26,520 bases of DNA, from positions 1 to 26,520 of IMG/VR virus record IMGVR_UViG_3300042560_001542; one strand, 5' to 3'. This stretch comes from a virus. The notes under the pieces are model-generated. The model ran no database searches. It worked only from the letters and a program-made list of their open reading frames with translations, and was not told the DNA's origin. The position numbers were made by a program, and so were the translations under genes. Shown here piece after piece: positions 7,760 through 15,509 of the stretch (the stretch's first letter is position 1; each line of letters opens with the position of its first letter).

Positions 7760-8073
7760 ACCGAGAAATCCGCAGATGTGCCGGTTTCTTAGGTGTTGAT
7801 CCAGGCGGGTGGACGTTCGCGGAACTGCTCGATGCGGTTAAGGAACGAGTAGACTACGATTGGTGGCACACGGCAACCTTAGCCGCTGCCGCTGCGAACG
7901 GCGCACTAATGAGGCGAGATCGGCAAATGTGGTCAGCAAAAGACTTTCATCCAATGGTGCATCGAACCAAGCGAGGAATGACCGCTGCTGATCTTCACGC
8001 ACTCAAAGGCGTCGCAAGCCGAGTCACAACCGTCAAAGCGTCGGAGGTGGTTTGTGCCGAAAGTGAGCTTTGA
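7730..8073 (+). CDS. Frameshifted T-like extension of the tail assembly chaperone
   Basis: This -1-frame stretch is open from about 7636 to TGA 8071-8073 and has no start codon near its 5' end. The first in-frame ATG is deep inside the conserved part. It encodes GVDPGGWTFAELLDAVKERV, WWHTATLAAAAANGAL and FHPM, matching the W-T-F/L-x-E-L-L ... W-x-H-T-A ... A-N ... F-x-P pattern of lambda T-like chaperone segments. Fused to the upstream 7352 gene by a -1 slip it would make a protein of about 240 residues. The likely slip region is 7723-7729 (C GAA AAG); this heptamer is not the canonical form. Its 3' end overlaps the next gene by about 20 bases. Confidence 0.72.
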
Positions 8074-8749
8074 TTTTAATTTTGTGCTCAAAGATAAATC
8101 AAGATTCTTCGATCGGGCGCACGCTAAGTCGAAGCTGACGAAGCTTCAAATATCGGTTCTTGCTTCGGTAGGTGCATACACCAAAACAACCATGCAAAGA
8201 ACTTTGAAACGAGTCGGAAAGAAAGGCAATCCGTCGAAACCAGGCACGTCGCCGAAACATAGGATGCCAGGCAGTGCAGAAGGCTTGCGAAAGATTGAAT
8301 TCCGCTTGGGCAAGGACGATAAAAGCGTCAAGGTTGGTTCAGTTCACTTACCGCGAACTAGAAGAAAGCCGACGACGCCGGAACTACATGAGTTTGGAGG
8401 AATCGTCGGAACCGTTGAGTATCGATTAACGCCGACGAACGAAACTAAGTGGATGTTCGATCCTAAAAACGTGGCCGAGTATGCAGGCCTTCAGCGATCA
8501 ATCCGCAACTGGAAAGCTTACGAAAAGCGAAGCGCGGGAAATCACAACAAGAAGTTCGGAAAGAAGAATCCAAAAACAATTGATGACTTTGGCTTGAAGC
8601 TTGAGAAGCGACAAGCGATGTACCCGCAAAGACCTTTTTTAGCACCAGGATTGTCCAAGGCCGAAAAGAAGTTTCCAGAGATCGTACGCAGAGAGTTCTT
8701 GAAACACAAAACCGATTTGAAAAAGCTATTCTTCGATGACAACAGTTAA
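8054..8749 (+). CDS. HK97 gp10-like / minor tail protein Z-like protein
   Basis: The product has 231 residues and is basic. It contains TPELHEFGG near the middle and YPQRPFLAPGL near the end, the two motifs that mark HK97 gp10-like tail completion proteins. GTG 8054 is used, with GGAGGTGG just before it, and overlaps the T-like frame. The usual place of this family is before the tail tube gene; here it lies after the chaperone genes, which is unusual. Its stop region overlaps the tape-measure-like gene by 14 bases. It would act at the head-proximal end of the tail or in tail completion. Confidence 0.65.
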   Translation: MPKVSFDFNFVLKDKSRFFDRAHAKSKLTKLQISVLASVGAYTKTTMQRTLKRVGKKGNPSKPGTSPKHRMPGSAEGLRKIEFRLGKDDKSVKVGSVHLPRTRRKPTTPELHEFGGIVGTVEYRLTPTNETKWMFDPKNVAEYAGLQRSIRNWKAYEKRSAGNHNKKFGKKNPKTIDDFGLKLEKRQAMYPQRPFLAPGLSKAEKKFPEIVRREFLKHKTDLKKLFFDDNS

Positions 8750-9848
8750 CGCTGGTAACGCATTCGTAACAATCAGTATTCGCGAAGCTATGTCGGCTGG
8801 TCTTTCAGCCGCTAAAGCGAAGATGGCTTCGTTTGCTGATTACGCTGAAAAGTCGATGGGCAAAAAAGTCTCAAAAGCAATGTCCTTTGGCGATCTTGCT
8901 AAAGGCTTGGCTACCGGTGCAGTTCTTCATCATCTAACGCAAATCGCACTTGAGAATAAAAACATCGCAGCCGCAGCCGAAAGAGCTAATACAGCACTTC
9001 GATCGATGGTTCTCGATGTTACGGCTGATCTGGAAGGTGAGCTTATTTGGCTTCTCGAAACGGCTGGTTTCCTTATTAAGAAAATGGCGGACGGATTCAA
9101 GGCAATCATCGCAGTAGCAAAAGACTTCGGAAATATAATTCACGAAGGCGACCTCGGTTTCAAAAACTTCAACAAGGTTCTCGATAATCTCGATCGTCCG
9201 AGTAGTGGTGCGCGAACAAAGGAAATTGATAACACGAACAAAGCCGTCCAGCGATTGAAGACAACAACCAGAGAATTGACAGACATTCAAAAGCAGTACG
9301 ATGATGCTTGGATGAACGCAAGGGAGGCCGGAGCCGGTGCGATCGCAGATTTGCAGCGAGATTTAGATGTTTTGCGACGAGGTGAAACCTCCGTCAAAGC
9401 CGACGAGATTTACAAAGACAAGCTTGATGCGGAATTGAAACTGCTCGACGCTGAAAAGAAAGCACGAGGACAGGCCGGAGGGTTTACTAACGCAGATAAT
9501 GCCGCGATTCAAGCAGCAAGAGACAAGGCACAGGCGTTGCGAGATCAGTTCGTTTTTCTAACAGAGCAAAAAGCGAAGATTGAAGAAATTCGCAAGGCCG
9601 ATGAGGATGCCGCAAAAGCTAGGCAGGAAGCATTGCAACTGGAGATCGAAAAGAAAAAGGAACTCAATTCAAGAACCGCGATCGTCTCTGGCACCTCCTC
9701 CGCTTTCGCTATGGCCGCTGGTGGTGGAAACGTCCAATTTCAAACGCAAAAAGACTTGCTTAAAGAAGCCAAAGAATCAAAAGAGATTGCTAAGAAGAAT
9801 CTTGAACAACTTACACGAATCGCCGCTGGCGGGATGGTGTTTGGCTAA
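8736..9848 (+). CDS. Short tape measure-like protein
   Basis: The product has 370 residues and follows the tail chaperones, the tape measure position. Residues ~1-60 resemble tape measure N-termini (ISIREAMSAGLSAAKAKMASFADYAEKS). There is a hydrophobic stretch near 100-135 (LIWLLETAGFLIKKMADGFKAI). Long charged coiled coils follow, including RELTDIQKQYDDAW, DAELKLLDAEKKARGQ and EEIRKADEDAAKARQEALQLEIEKKKEL. The end is GGMVFG. Tape measure proteins set tail length; at roughly 0.15 nm per residue this one would give a tail near 55 nm, shorter than in typical siphophages. An accessory tail protein is an alternative reading. Confidence 0.6.
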   Translation: MTTVNAGNAFVTISIREAMSAGLSAAKAKMASFADYAEKSMGKKVSKAMSFGDLAKGLATGAVLHHLTQIALENKNIAAAAERANTALRSMVLDVTADLEGELIWLLETAGFLIKKMADGFKAIIAVAKDFGNIIHEGDLGFKNFNKVLDNLDRPSSGARTKEIDNTNKAVQRLKTTTRELTDIQKQYDDAWMNAREAGAGAIADLQRDLDVLRRGETSVKADEIYKDKLDAELKLLDAEKKARGQAGGFTNADNAAIQAARDKAQALRDQFVFLTEQKAKIEEIRKADEDAAKARQEALQLEIEKKKELNSRTAIVSGTSSAFAMAAGGGNVQFQTQKDLLKEAKESKEIAKKNLEQLTRIAAGGMVFG

Positions 9849-10666
9849 TGGAACTTATCGAAAGTTGGGAATCGCAAGATTTTAGTGTGCCGAGTAGTGG
9901 AGCGATTTCCGCTTCCAAGCTTTATTACGTCACCGGCACAAACTCGGCAACCGATGTCTATCACTTTTTAGGCGACGAGCTTCCAAGAGAATTCGGTGGT
10001 TTGCCTTTAACCTCCTTTGATGTCTCGCCGCTTGGGCCGCTGCTTTATTCGTGCAAAGCTTCCTATGGAATCACCGCAAGCAGCGGGAAGAATAGAACCA
10101 ACGTAGAACCACCACCGATTGAAGGAACGACGGGTGAGGCAAGCTACGCGATTAGCTTTTCGACAACCGGCGGGACGTTTCAAAGGCTTCATGCTGTTGC
10201 CGCAAATACAGCCTACGGCACTTCTCCACCAGCAATGTCCGACTACATCAATTACGATGGGCAGACAATTAACGGCGTCGATGTCGTCATTCCGCAATTG
10301 CAGCTTCAGATCCGCAAACGAAAGCCGGGCGCACAAATCACGCTACCCTATATCAACACGGTTGTCTCCCTAACCGGCACAACGAACAACGCGACCTTCC
10401 TAGGCTTCGCTGCTGGCGAGCTTCTTTTTCTTGGAGCGGAAGGTCAGCAAGTGTCCGATGGCGATACGGAAATTACTTTCAGCTTTTCCGCGCAGCCGAA
10501 CGTGGCAAGTGCAACCTACGCAGGCGTGACCGTGACCGACAAGAAAGGTCACGAATACGTCTGGAGCTACTTTAAGCCGAAGACCGCTGAGACGCCGACT
10601 TTGCTTGGCGTCTACAAATCCAAGATCTATAGCGATGGTAACTTTTCGCTTTTAGGAATCACCTAA
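9848..10666 (+). CDS. Putative distal tail protein
   Basis: The product has 272 residues and is largely beta-rich. It follows the tape measure-like gene (ATG overlaps its stop, TAATG), where distal tail or baseplate hub proteins are found. Segments include GDELPREFGGLPLTSFDVSPLGPLLYSC, GVDVVIPQLQLQIRKRKPG and LLFLGAEGQQVSDGDTEITFSFSAQPN. The 'LFLGAEG ... ITFSF' ending resembles uncharacterised tail proteins of related phages. No enzymatic motif is visible. The role as tail-tip structural protein is inferred from position and composition. Confidence 0.5.
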   Translation: MELIESWESQDFSVPSSGAISASKLYYVTGTNSATDVYHFLGDELPREFGGLPLTSFDVSPLGPLLYSCKASYGITASSGKNRTNVEPPPIEGTTGEASYAISFSTTGGTFQRLHAVAANTAYGTSPPAMSDYINYDGQTINGVDVVIPQLQLQIRKRKPGAQITLPYINTVVSLTGTTNNATFLGFAAGELLFLGAEGQQVSDGDTEITFSFSAQPNVASATYAGVTVTDKKGHEYVWSYFKPKTAETPTLLGVYKSKIYSDGNFSLLGIT

Positions 10667-10667
10667 A

Positions 10668-11039
10668 ATGAAGCAAGCTTTTCCCGGCGATCGGCTTCAG
10701 ATCAAAGCGGAAGACTGGAATCGCGTACGCCGAGTCTCTAACATTCCGTCAACTGGAATTACGGGAGGTGCTGGCCGTCGCGTTTATACCGAAATGGCGG
10801 TCGCCTATACTGACGCACCAGGCATCGCAGCTCGCAGCGGAACGACGCTTGGAAGCGGAACCGTGACGTTCTACGAAATCTCCGACGCTGGCGTTTTGTC
10901 GGCAACAACGGAAACCGATACTGCTTACAACATCACGCAATCCGCAGTCGTTGGAAATACTTACGTTGTGGTTGGCAGAGAGTTCCGCACAAACAAGTGG
11001 ATCGTCATCGTCGAAGATTGCGGCGCGGGTGGTAGCTAA
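10668..11039 (+). CDS. Small tail-tip protein of unknown function
   Basis: The product has 123 residues, beginning MKQAFPGDRLQIKAEDWNRVRRV and followed by a Gly-rich linker and a beta-rich C-terminal half ending EFRTNKWIVIVEDCGAGGS. The G-D-x-L-x-I-x-A-x-x-W-N start is reminiscent of short N-terminal attachment modules in tail fibre-region proteins. It is sandwiched between a tail protein and a Cys-rich protein with overlaps of zero to four bases, so it belongs to the same operon. Function is unknown. Confidence 0.55.
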   Translation: MKQAFPGDRLQIKAEDWNRVRRVSNIPSTGITGGAGRRVYTEMAVAYTDAPGIAARSGTTLGSGTVTFYEISDAGVLSATTETDTAYNITQSAVVGNTYVVVGREFRTNKWIVIVEDCGAGGS

Positions 11040-12136
11040 TGCCGAAGAAAAATAACCCAGGATGCAATTGCTGCGAAGGCGAAGATTGCGCGACGCGATG
11101 CTTGTATAAATGCACAGGCACACCGCCGTGTCCATTTCCTTGTGCAATTCAGATTGATACACCAACTCCGGATGTTGTAAGCAAATCAACCGGCGCAACT
11201 TGTCCAGAAGCGGATTGCGATGTTTCAGCGGAATGCTTTCAGTGTCGCATATTGTTTGATGGACTTTTCTTCCTAAATGCTGGTGTTGGTGCGTCGCAGA
11301 GAGAAGGATGGGACGGAAGCGGATTCACTGGGCCTAATTGCTCCGATCAGACGCAAGAATTCACGCCGAATTCGAATGATAACATGACTCGGTTTGCATG
11401 TTGGACATACAGTAACTATCTATGTCCCGAAGATACCTATCTTTGGGATTTTTCGCAGTGCGTTCCGGAATACAGCATTGTTTCGCCAAAAGTTACTGTC
11501 AATGTAACCTACTCTGCTGGATGCTCGACAACTGAAGTTCTGATTGAATACAAGGTTCGAAAATCATGTGATGAGGTTGCCATACCACCGAATCCTCCGA
11601 CAAGCCCAGAAACAACATACACGCATACTTTCCGAAGAACCAATCAGTGCAATTGCGATGAGATTCTCGGCGCATTAACTTACATTTCAACGTCTTCGGT
11701 CAACAATTCGCGAGGCGTCACAGTTCCCGATGTTTGCAATATGGATGCAGCGACGGTATCACTTGTTGGTAACGGTTCGGCTTGTGGTTGCGAGTGCTTA
11801 ACTTGTCTTGGTGTTGATAATGATTTGCTTTTGACTGTTACAGGTGGCGAATATCCAGGGACTTACTTGCTTACCAAAGACAGTGAAGTTTTCTTTTCTC
11901 CAGATGGAGCACCAGGTTACTCTCAGTGCATCTTTGGTTCTGCTGACTTTGGAAGTCCTGCAAAAAATTGGTTTGTCGTGATAGATTGTAGGGGTTGCGA
12001 GGTGCTCGATGTCCGATTGTTTTTGAGAGAATCACCCAGCGACCCAATCAAATATGCTGAATCATTGGCTGTAGCTTGTAGCGATCCGCTTACGTTAACG
12101 ACCTTAGTTGGCGATGGAACCTATGAAGTGTCCTAA
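11039..12136 (+). CDS. Cysteine-rich tail-region protein (29 Cys in 365 residues)
   Basis: The product has 365 residues, of which about 29 are cysteines (8%). The N-terminus is dense in Cys (CNCCEGEDC, then CLYKC, PPCPFPC). Later clusters are CFQC, CNC and CGCECLTC, and RGC lies near the end. No zinc-finger spacing repeats uniformly, and several clusters may form disulfides or metal sites. The rest is beta-rich. It starts with ATG overlapping the prior TAA (TAATG). A surface or tail-tip role with an oxidised, disulfide-stabilised fold is plausible; no enzymatic motif is seen. Confidence 0.6.
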   Translation: MPKKNNPGCNCCEGEDCATRCLYKCTGTPPCPFPCAIQIDTPTPDVVSKSTGATCPEADCDVSAECFQCRILFDGLFFLNAGVGASQREGWDGSGFTGPNCSDQTQEFTPNSNDNMTRFACWTYSNYLCPEDTYLWDFSQCVPEYSIVSPKVTVNVTYSAGCSTTEVLIEYKVRKSCDEVAIPPNPPTSPETTYTHTFRRTNQCNCDEILGALTYISTSSVNNSRGVTVPDVCNMDAATVSLVGNGSACGCECLTCLGVDNDLLLTVTGGEYPGTYLLTKDSEVFFSPDGAPGYSQCIFGSADFGSPAKNWFVVIDCRGCEVLDVRLFLRESPSDPIKYAESLAVACSDPLTLTTLVGDGTYEVS

Positions 12137-13340
12137 GTGTAAACACGAATTCATTAAGCCGCCTCGCATCTATCCGGTGTACTGCGCATGCGGTCGCAGA
12201 ATTGAAAACGAACTGGAAATGATTTCCGGCGACACTCAACCTTCCGACCGCTGCACGCATCAAGGCGATCTCTACGGAAAGATCGATTGTGGTTGCCAAG
12301 GTGATGTCTCGGTTTTTAAGTGCGCTAAACACGGTTTAGCAGCAAAGCAAAAACGAAAACCGGGTAATCATCAGATCATTACGCTAGATGGATCGAGAGA
12401 ACCGTGGAGTCCGGTTTACTGCGTGGGTTGTGATGACTTCCAGCTTAAAGGCAAAAGCGGAGAGACGATGATTCTTTCGACCGGAGATCCAACACGCTAC
12501 TGGCTCATGGAAGACTTGCTTGGTTTAGCAAAAGGACTCGCTTCCGAAATTGCGAAACAACACGAAATCTCAGCCGTTGCCGGTGTGCCTCGCTCCGGAA
12601 TGCTGGCCGCTTCGGCAATGGCAATCCATCTATCCGTGCCGCTTCTTGAAGCTTCGACACAAGGACTCCGCAGCCTAACGCACGGTAGACGCATCGAGAA
12701 CGTACCTCAAAAGGGCAGAACGATCGTTGTTGAAGATTCACTTAACACAGGCCGCAGGTTTAGCGAACTAAAGAGATCGCTAGGCGAGGAGCATATTTAC
12801 GCTTCAATCTTTTCGACGCCGAGATCCAAGCACCTAGCCGATTACGTTGGCTGCGAACTCCCGCTTCCGCACTGGTTTGACTGGTGGCTCTACGGTTCAA
12901 GAGCAATGCAGCAAATGCGAATCGGCATCGATTTCGACGGTATTCTTTGCGGTGACTGTCCGCGCGACACCGACGACGACGGTGAACGCTATTCCGCATG
13001 GATGCAAAACGTTCCCGCAATCCGTCACGTTTTTCCGCACGGCGTTCCGCTGATTATCACCGGACGACTTGAGAAGTACCGATCGCTAACGGAAAGTTGG
13101 CTTTCGCGGAATCGGCAGATTGCCAGCAAAATCATCTTTGGACACTGGCCGGACATTGCAGCTCGCCGAGGACAATCGATCGCAGCGTTCAAAGCACAAC
13201 AGATCGTGAATGAGCAGTGTTCGCACTTCATCGAAAGCGATCCGAGGCAAGCGAGAGAGATCGTCGAACGAACCGGGATTCCGGTGATTTGTCCGGAGCT
13301 TCGGCAGTGCTTGATGCCGAAAGCCTTGAGAAAAAGCTAG
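12123..13340 (+). CDS. Zinc-ribbon / phosphoribosyltransferase / HAD-like fusion protein
   Basis: The product has 405 residues from ATG 12123; TTG 12108 and ATG 12114 are in-frame alternatives, and all overlap the Cys-rich gene. Residues 3-23 form a zinc ribbon (CPKC...CAC). A second Cys/His cluster (Cys44, His46, Cys56, Cys58, Cys67, His70) is followed by Cys100/Cys103. Residues ~125-260 resemble a phosphoribosyltransferase with GVPRSGM and the PRPP-loop-like IVVEDSLNTGRR (201-212). Residues ~265-405 look like a HAD-type phosphohydrolase: GIDFDGIL (Asp270/Asp272), LIITGR (Thr313) and FIESDPRQ. Such a fusion could build or trim a nucleotide- or ribosyl-linked group. Its substrate and role in the tail operon are unknown. 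Confidence 0.7.
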   Translation: MKCPKCKHEFIKPPRIYPVYCACGRRIENELEMISGDTQPSDRCTHQGDLYGKIDCGCQGDVSVFKCAKHGLAAKQKRKPGNHQIITLDGSREPWSPVYCVGCDDFQLKGKSGETMILSTGDPTRYWLMEDLLGLAKGLASEIAKQHEISAVAGVPRSGMLAASAMAIHLSVPLLEASTQGLRSLTHGRRIENVPQKGRTIVVEDSLNTGRRFSELKRSLGEEHIYASIFSTPRSKHLADYVGCELPLPHWFDWWLYGSRAMQQMRIGIDFDGILCGDCPRDTDDDGERYSAWMQNVPAIRHVFPHGVPLIITGRLEKYRSLTESWLSRNRQIASKIIFGHWPDIAARRGQSIAAFKAQQIVNEQCSHFIESDPRQAREIVERTGIPVICPELRQCLMPKALRKS

Positions 13341-13385
13341 TAGACAAATAGCGTAAAATGATTGAACCAACAGAAAGGAAAGACG

Positions 13386-13595
13386 ATGAACGAGAAGTTA
13401 AAGAAAATTCTAACCGGGGCAGCGATCGCGATCCTTGGCGCAGTGGTGACCTATGCCGCAAACGTCGTCGTGCCGTTCTTAGAAAAAGACGGTGGAATGG
13501 CCGGGCCGATCATAGCCGCAGTCGTCGCGATCGCAATCAACGCCGCTCGAAAGTTCTTAGAGCAGCAGCCAAAGGACGGTGAAACCAATGGCTAG
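13386..13595 (+). CDS. Small two-helix membrane protein, holin-like (putative)
   Basis: The product has 69 residues. Two hydrophobic segments are visible: ILTGAAIAILGAVVTYAANV (about 8-27) and MAGPIIAAVVAIAINAA (about 38-54), with a charged break FLEKDGG between and a charged C-terminus. Short size, two transmembrane helices and the start of a small-gene cassette between tail genes and a peptidase fit a class II holin. GAAAGGAAAGACG precedes ATG 13386, which is preferred over an in-frame TTG further upstream. The stop overlaps the next start region. Confidence 0.55.
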   Translation: MNEKLKKILTGAAIAILGAVVTYAANVVVPFLEKDGGMAGPIIAAVVAIAINAARKFLEQQPKDGETNG

Positions 13596-13872
13596 AAAAC
13601 GACTTGGACTCTTTTATCGTCGTCGTGCTTATCAGGCAGCCAAGGAAGCCTACCTTGCTGGCGGTGACGAAACTGCGATGACAGCTAACGCAACTGCAGA
13701 AGTCGAAGGCTTGGGCCTGCCGCCGTGGCTAGTTGCAATCCTAGTTCAAATTGCGGTCGAACTGCTTCGCAAGTGGCTTGAGAAAAAGCTGTCGAGTCCT
13801 CCTGAATTCGATTTGTCTGACGACCGGGAATTCGACATCGACCACGACCTAGCGGAGGATGACTCGCTGTGA
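13588..13872 (+). CDS. Small basic-to-acidic membrane-associated protein
   Basis: The product has 94 residues. The N-terminus is basic (MARKRLGLFYRRRAYQ), a single hydrophobic stretch lies at LPPWLVAILVQIAVELL (about 46-62), and the C-terminus is very acidic (DLSDDREFDIDHDLAEDD). It overlaps the holin-like gene by eight bases and the following gene by four (GTGA). An in-frame GTG at 13579 is a possible alternative start. The position in a membrane-protein cassette suggests a role in lysis or membrane disruption, but no family is recognised. Confidence 0.5.
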   Translation: MARKRLGLFYRRRAYQAAKEAYLAGGDETAMTANATAEVEGLGLPPWLVAILVQIAVELLRKWLEKKLSSPPEFDLSDDREFDIDHDLAEDDSL

Positions 13873-14084
13873 GTGTTCAAGTCGTGCTTGGTGTTATCCT
13901 GATTGTCGTCGCAGTTCTTTGGTGCTTGTGGATTGCTTTGAGCAGCCGCAAACCGAAGACCGCGAACATCAGTGATATGCACGGCACGATTGTTTCGATG
14001 ATCGAAGCGGCACCCAACGCACGGGTGGCCGAACACCTTAAAGCGGCTGGGAAGGCTCTCTACGATGCGGAGACGAAGCTGTGA
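13869..14084 (+). CDS. Small membrane protein with N-terminal transmembrane helix
   Basis: The product has 71 residues, starts at GTG and overlaps the previous stop (GTGA). The N-terminus is VQVVLGVILIVVAVLWCLWIAL, a strong transmembrane helix, followed by a basic SSRKPK turn and an amphipathic helical C-terminus (MIEAAPNARVAEHLKAAGKALYDAE). This suits a membrane-anchored accessory protein in a lysis cassette, such as an antiholin or inner-membrane component. No family is recognised. Confidence 0.5.
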   Translation: MSVQVVLGVILIVVAVLWCLWIALSSRKPKTANISDMHGTIVSMIEAAPNARVAEHLKAAGKALYDAETKL

Positions 14085-14473
14085 ACTGGAAGTCGGTTAT
14101 ATTCCCGGTTCTACTTGCCATCGCTGGAGCGGGCCTCCTATTGAGCGGCAGTGGCATTGAGTTGCCGTCCTGGAGTTTCGTTGCGAAAGATCCATCTGCG
14201 TGGTTTGTCATTCTTGAGGAATCAGATTCGCGCGATTTAGACTTAGCAGTTCTCTTGCAAAACAAACCTTGGCGAGATTCACTCATTGAACGTCAAATCA
14301 ACTTCCGAGTTTACGATGACGATCAACCGGAGGCTGCAAGTTATGCAAAAGCAATCGACGAACGACCGGCCTATTTGTTTGTCTCGTTGACTGGCAAGGT
14401 TCTCAAAAAAGGCATTGCACCAAAGACCGCAAAGCAAGCGGACGCACTCATAGCTGAGGTAATCGGCAAATGA
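14081..14473 (+). CDS. Membrane-anchored thioredoxin-fold-like protein lacking CxxC
   Basis: The product has 130 residues, starts at GTG and overlaps the previous stop. Residues ~7-24 (IFPVLLAIAGAGLLLSGSGI) are a signal anchor. The rest reads like a thioredoxin-fold domain: AWFVILEESDSRD (strand plus turn), then INFRVYDDDQPEAASYAKAIDERPAYLFVSLTGKVLKKG, where 'ERPAYLFVSLTGKVL' resembles the cis-Pro strand-turn. The usual active-site CxxC is absent. The thioredoxin-fold reading is based only on the strand order and is tentative. Its stop overlaps the peptidase start. Confidence 0.5.
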   Translation: MNWKSVIFPVLLAIAGAGLLLSGSGIELPSWSFVAKDPSAWFVILEESDSRDLDLAVLLQNKPWRDSLIERQINFRVYDDDQPEAASYAKAIDERPAYLFVSLTGKVLKKGIAPKTAKQADALIAEVIGK

Positions 14474-15279
14474 GCATCGAAGAATTCGACGGCAACTTTT
14501 GCGGTCTTATCGTTCCTGACTCCAGGCCAGAAGTTTACGCACCTTATCGGGCAACGCAGAACGTCCTGAGCAAAGACCAGATTAAACAAGTCGTCGAGAA
14601 CCCAGATCGTTCGCCAGCACTTGCACGCTATGACCTCAATTGGACACGTTCGCAAGGCCGTCGCGGCTCTTGTGCGGGCTATGCCGCTTCAATGGCATTA
14701 GCACTATGCCGGTTCAATTCTGGCTTGCCATATGTTCCTCTGTCCGGTGAGTTCGTCTACGCACACTGCAACGGCGGACGCGATGCCGGAGCGCAACTGC
14801 TTTGCACGATGCAAAAAATTGAGCAAGTCGGAACCTGCCGACAAGACTTGGTTAAGCACGAATCTTATCTAAAGCGTGACATCAGCAAACAAGCCACGGA
14901 AGACGCAAGCAACTACAAAGCCTTCGAATGCTACCGAGTCGATGATGAAAGTGAACTTGCTTCCGGCTTGGCTCTTGGATTTGTTGGCGTCGTTGCGGTT
15001 GAAGCTTCACGCAATTGGCAGCGAGTCGATTCGAACGGAGTTTCTGGTTATAGCCAGGGTCGCGGCAACCATGCTGTTTGTTGCTGTGATGTTCGAATCC
15101 GACAAGGAAAGTTTGAATTCCAGATATGGAACTCATGGGGCAAGTCTTTCGGGGTCAATGGACTTGCTTGGAACACATGGGAAAATCATTTATCACAACC
15201 GAACCGCTACCATGCTTTTTATTTGATTCGTGCCGCTAGAGACATCAGCGGTCAAACTGCTCCGGAGATTAAGAAATGA
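14470..15279 (+). CDS. Papain-like (C1A) cysteine peptidase
   Basis: The product has 269 residues. It carries the catalytic Cys68 in RSQGRRGSCAGYAAS with Gln62 as the likely oxyanion residue, His201 in GNHAVCC and Asn221 in IWNSWG. This triad order and spacing is that of papain-family peptidases. No secretion signal or propeptide is obvious, so export would depend on the neighbouring membrane proteins. It lies amid small membrane genes, with ATGA overlaps on both sides, in the place of a phage endolysin. Phages rarely carry C1A enzymes. Hydrolysis of host surface protein during lysis, or structural processing, are possible roles. Confidence 0.8.
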   Translation: MSIEEFDGNFCGLIVPDSRPEVYAPYRATQNVLSKDQIKQVVENPDRSPALARYDLNWTRSQGRRGSCAGYAASMALALCRFNSGLPYVPLSGEFVYAHCNGGRDAGAQLLCTMQKIEQVGTCRQDLVKHESYLKRDISKQATEDASNYKAFECYRVDDESELASGLALGFVGVVAVEASRNWQRVDSNGVSGYSQGRGNHAVCCCDVRIRQGKFEFQIWNSWGKSFGVNGLAWNTWENHLSQPNRYHAFYLIRAARDISGQTAPEIKK

Positions 15280-15506
15280 AATTTCGAGTTCTGTCCATAT
15301 TGTGCCTGTTCATTGTTGGATCAACCGCAATTGCTTCGGACTGCAAGAACGGTCAGTGCCCGCTGGTACAAGTTCCAAAGGCGGTTGTTTCGCAGAGTGC
15401 TGCTGTCGCCTCCGAAGTTGCCTCGGCTCCCGTCAAAGCCGTTAAGCAGATGCGAGTCAAGCAGCCGGTGCGGGGACTTCTAAAGCGACTATTTCGAAAG
15501 GGTTAG
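15276..15506 (+). CDS. Small secreted protein with CKNGQC motif
   Basis: The product has 76 residues. A signal peptide is clear: MKFRVLSILCLFIVGSTAIA, likely cut before SDC. The mature part begins SDCKNGQCPLV, a motif common in small planctomycete secreted proteins, then an Ala/Val-rich middle and a basic C-terminus (RGLLKRLFRKG). It overlaps the peptidase gene (ATGA). A periplasmic or outer-surface lysis partner is conceivable, such as an outer spanin analogue, but there is no lipobox and the role is unproven. Confidence 0.55.
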   Translation: MKFRVLSILCLFIVGSTAIASDCKNGQCPLVQVPKAVVSQSAAVASEVASAPVKAVKQMRVKQPVRGLLKRLFRKG

Positions 15507-15509
15507 TCG

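Noticed and set aside
13326-13359. Promoter before the lysis-type cassette (TTGAGA and TAAAAT)
   Set aside because: The spacer is 22 bases, too long for a normal sigma70 promoter, and no better pair is visible.
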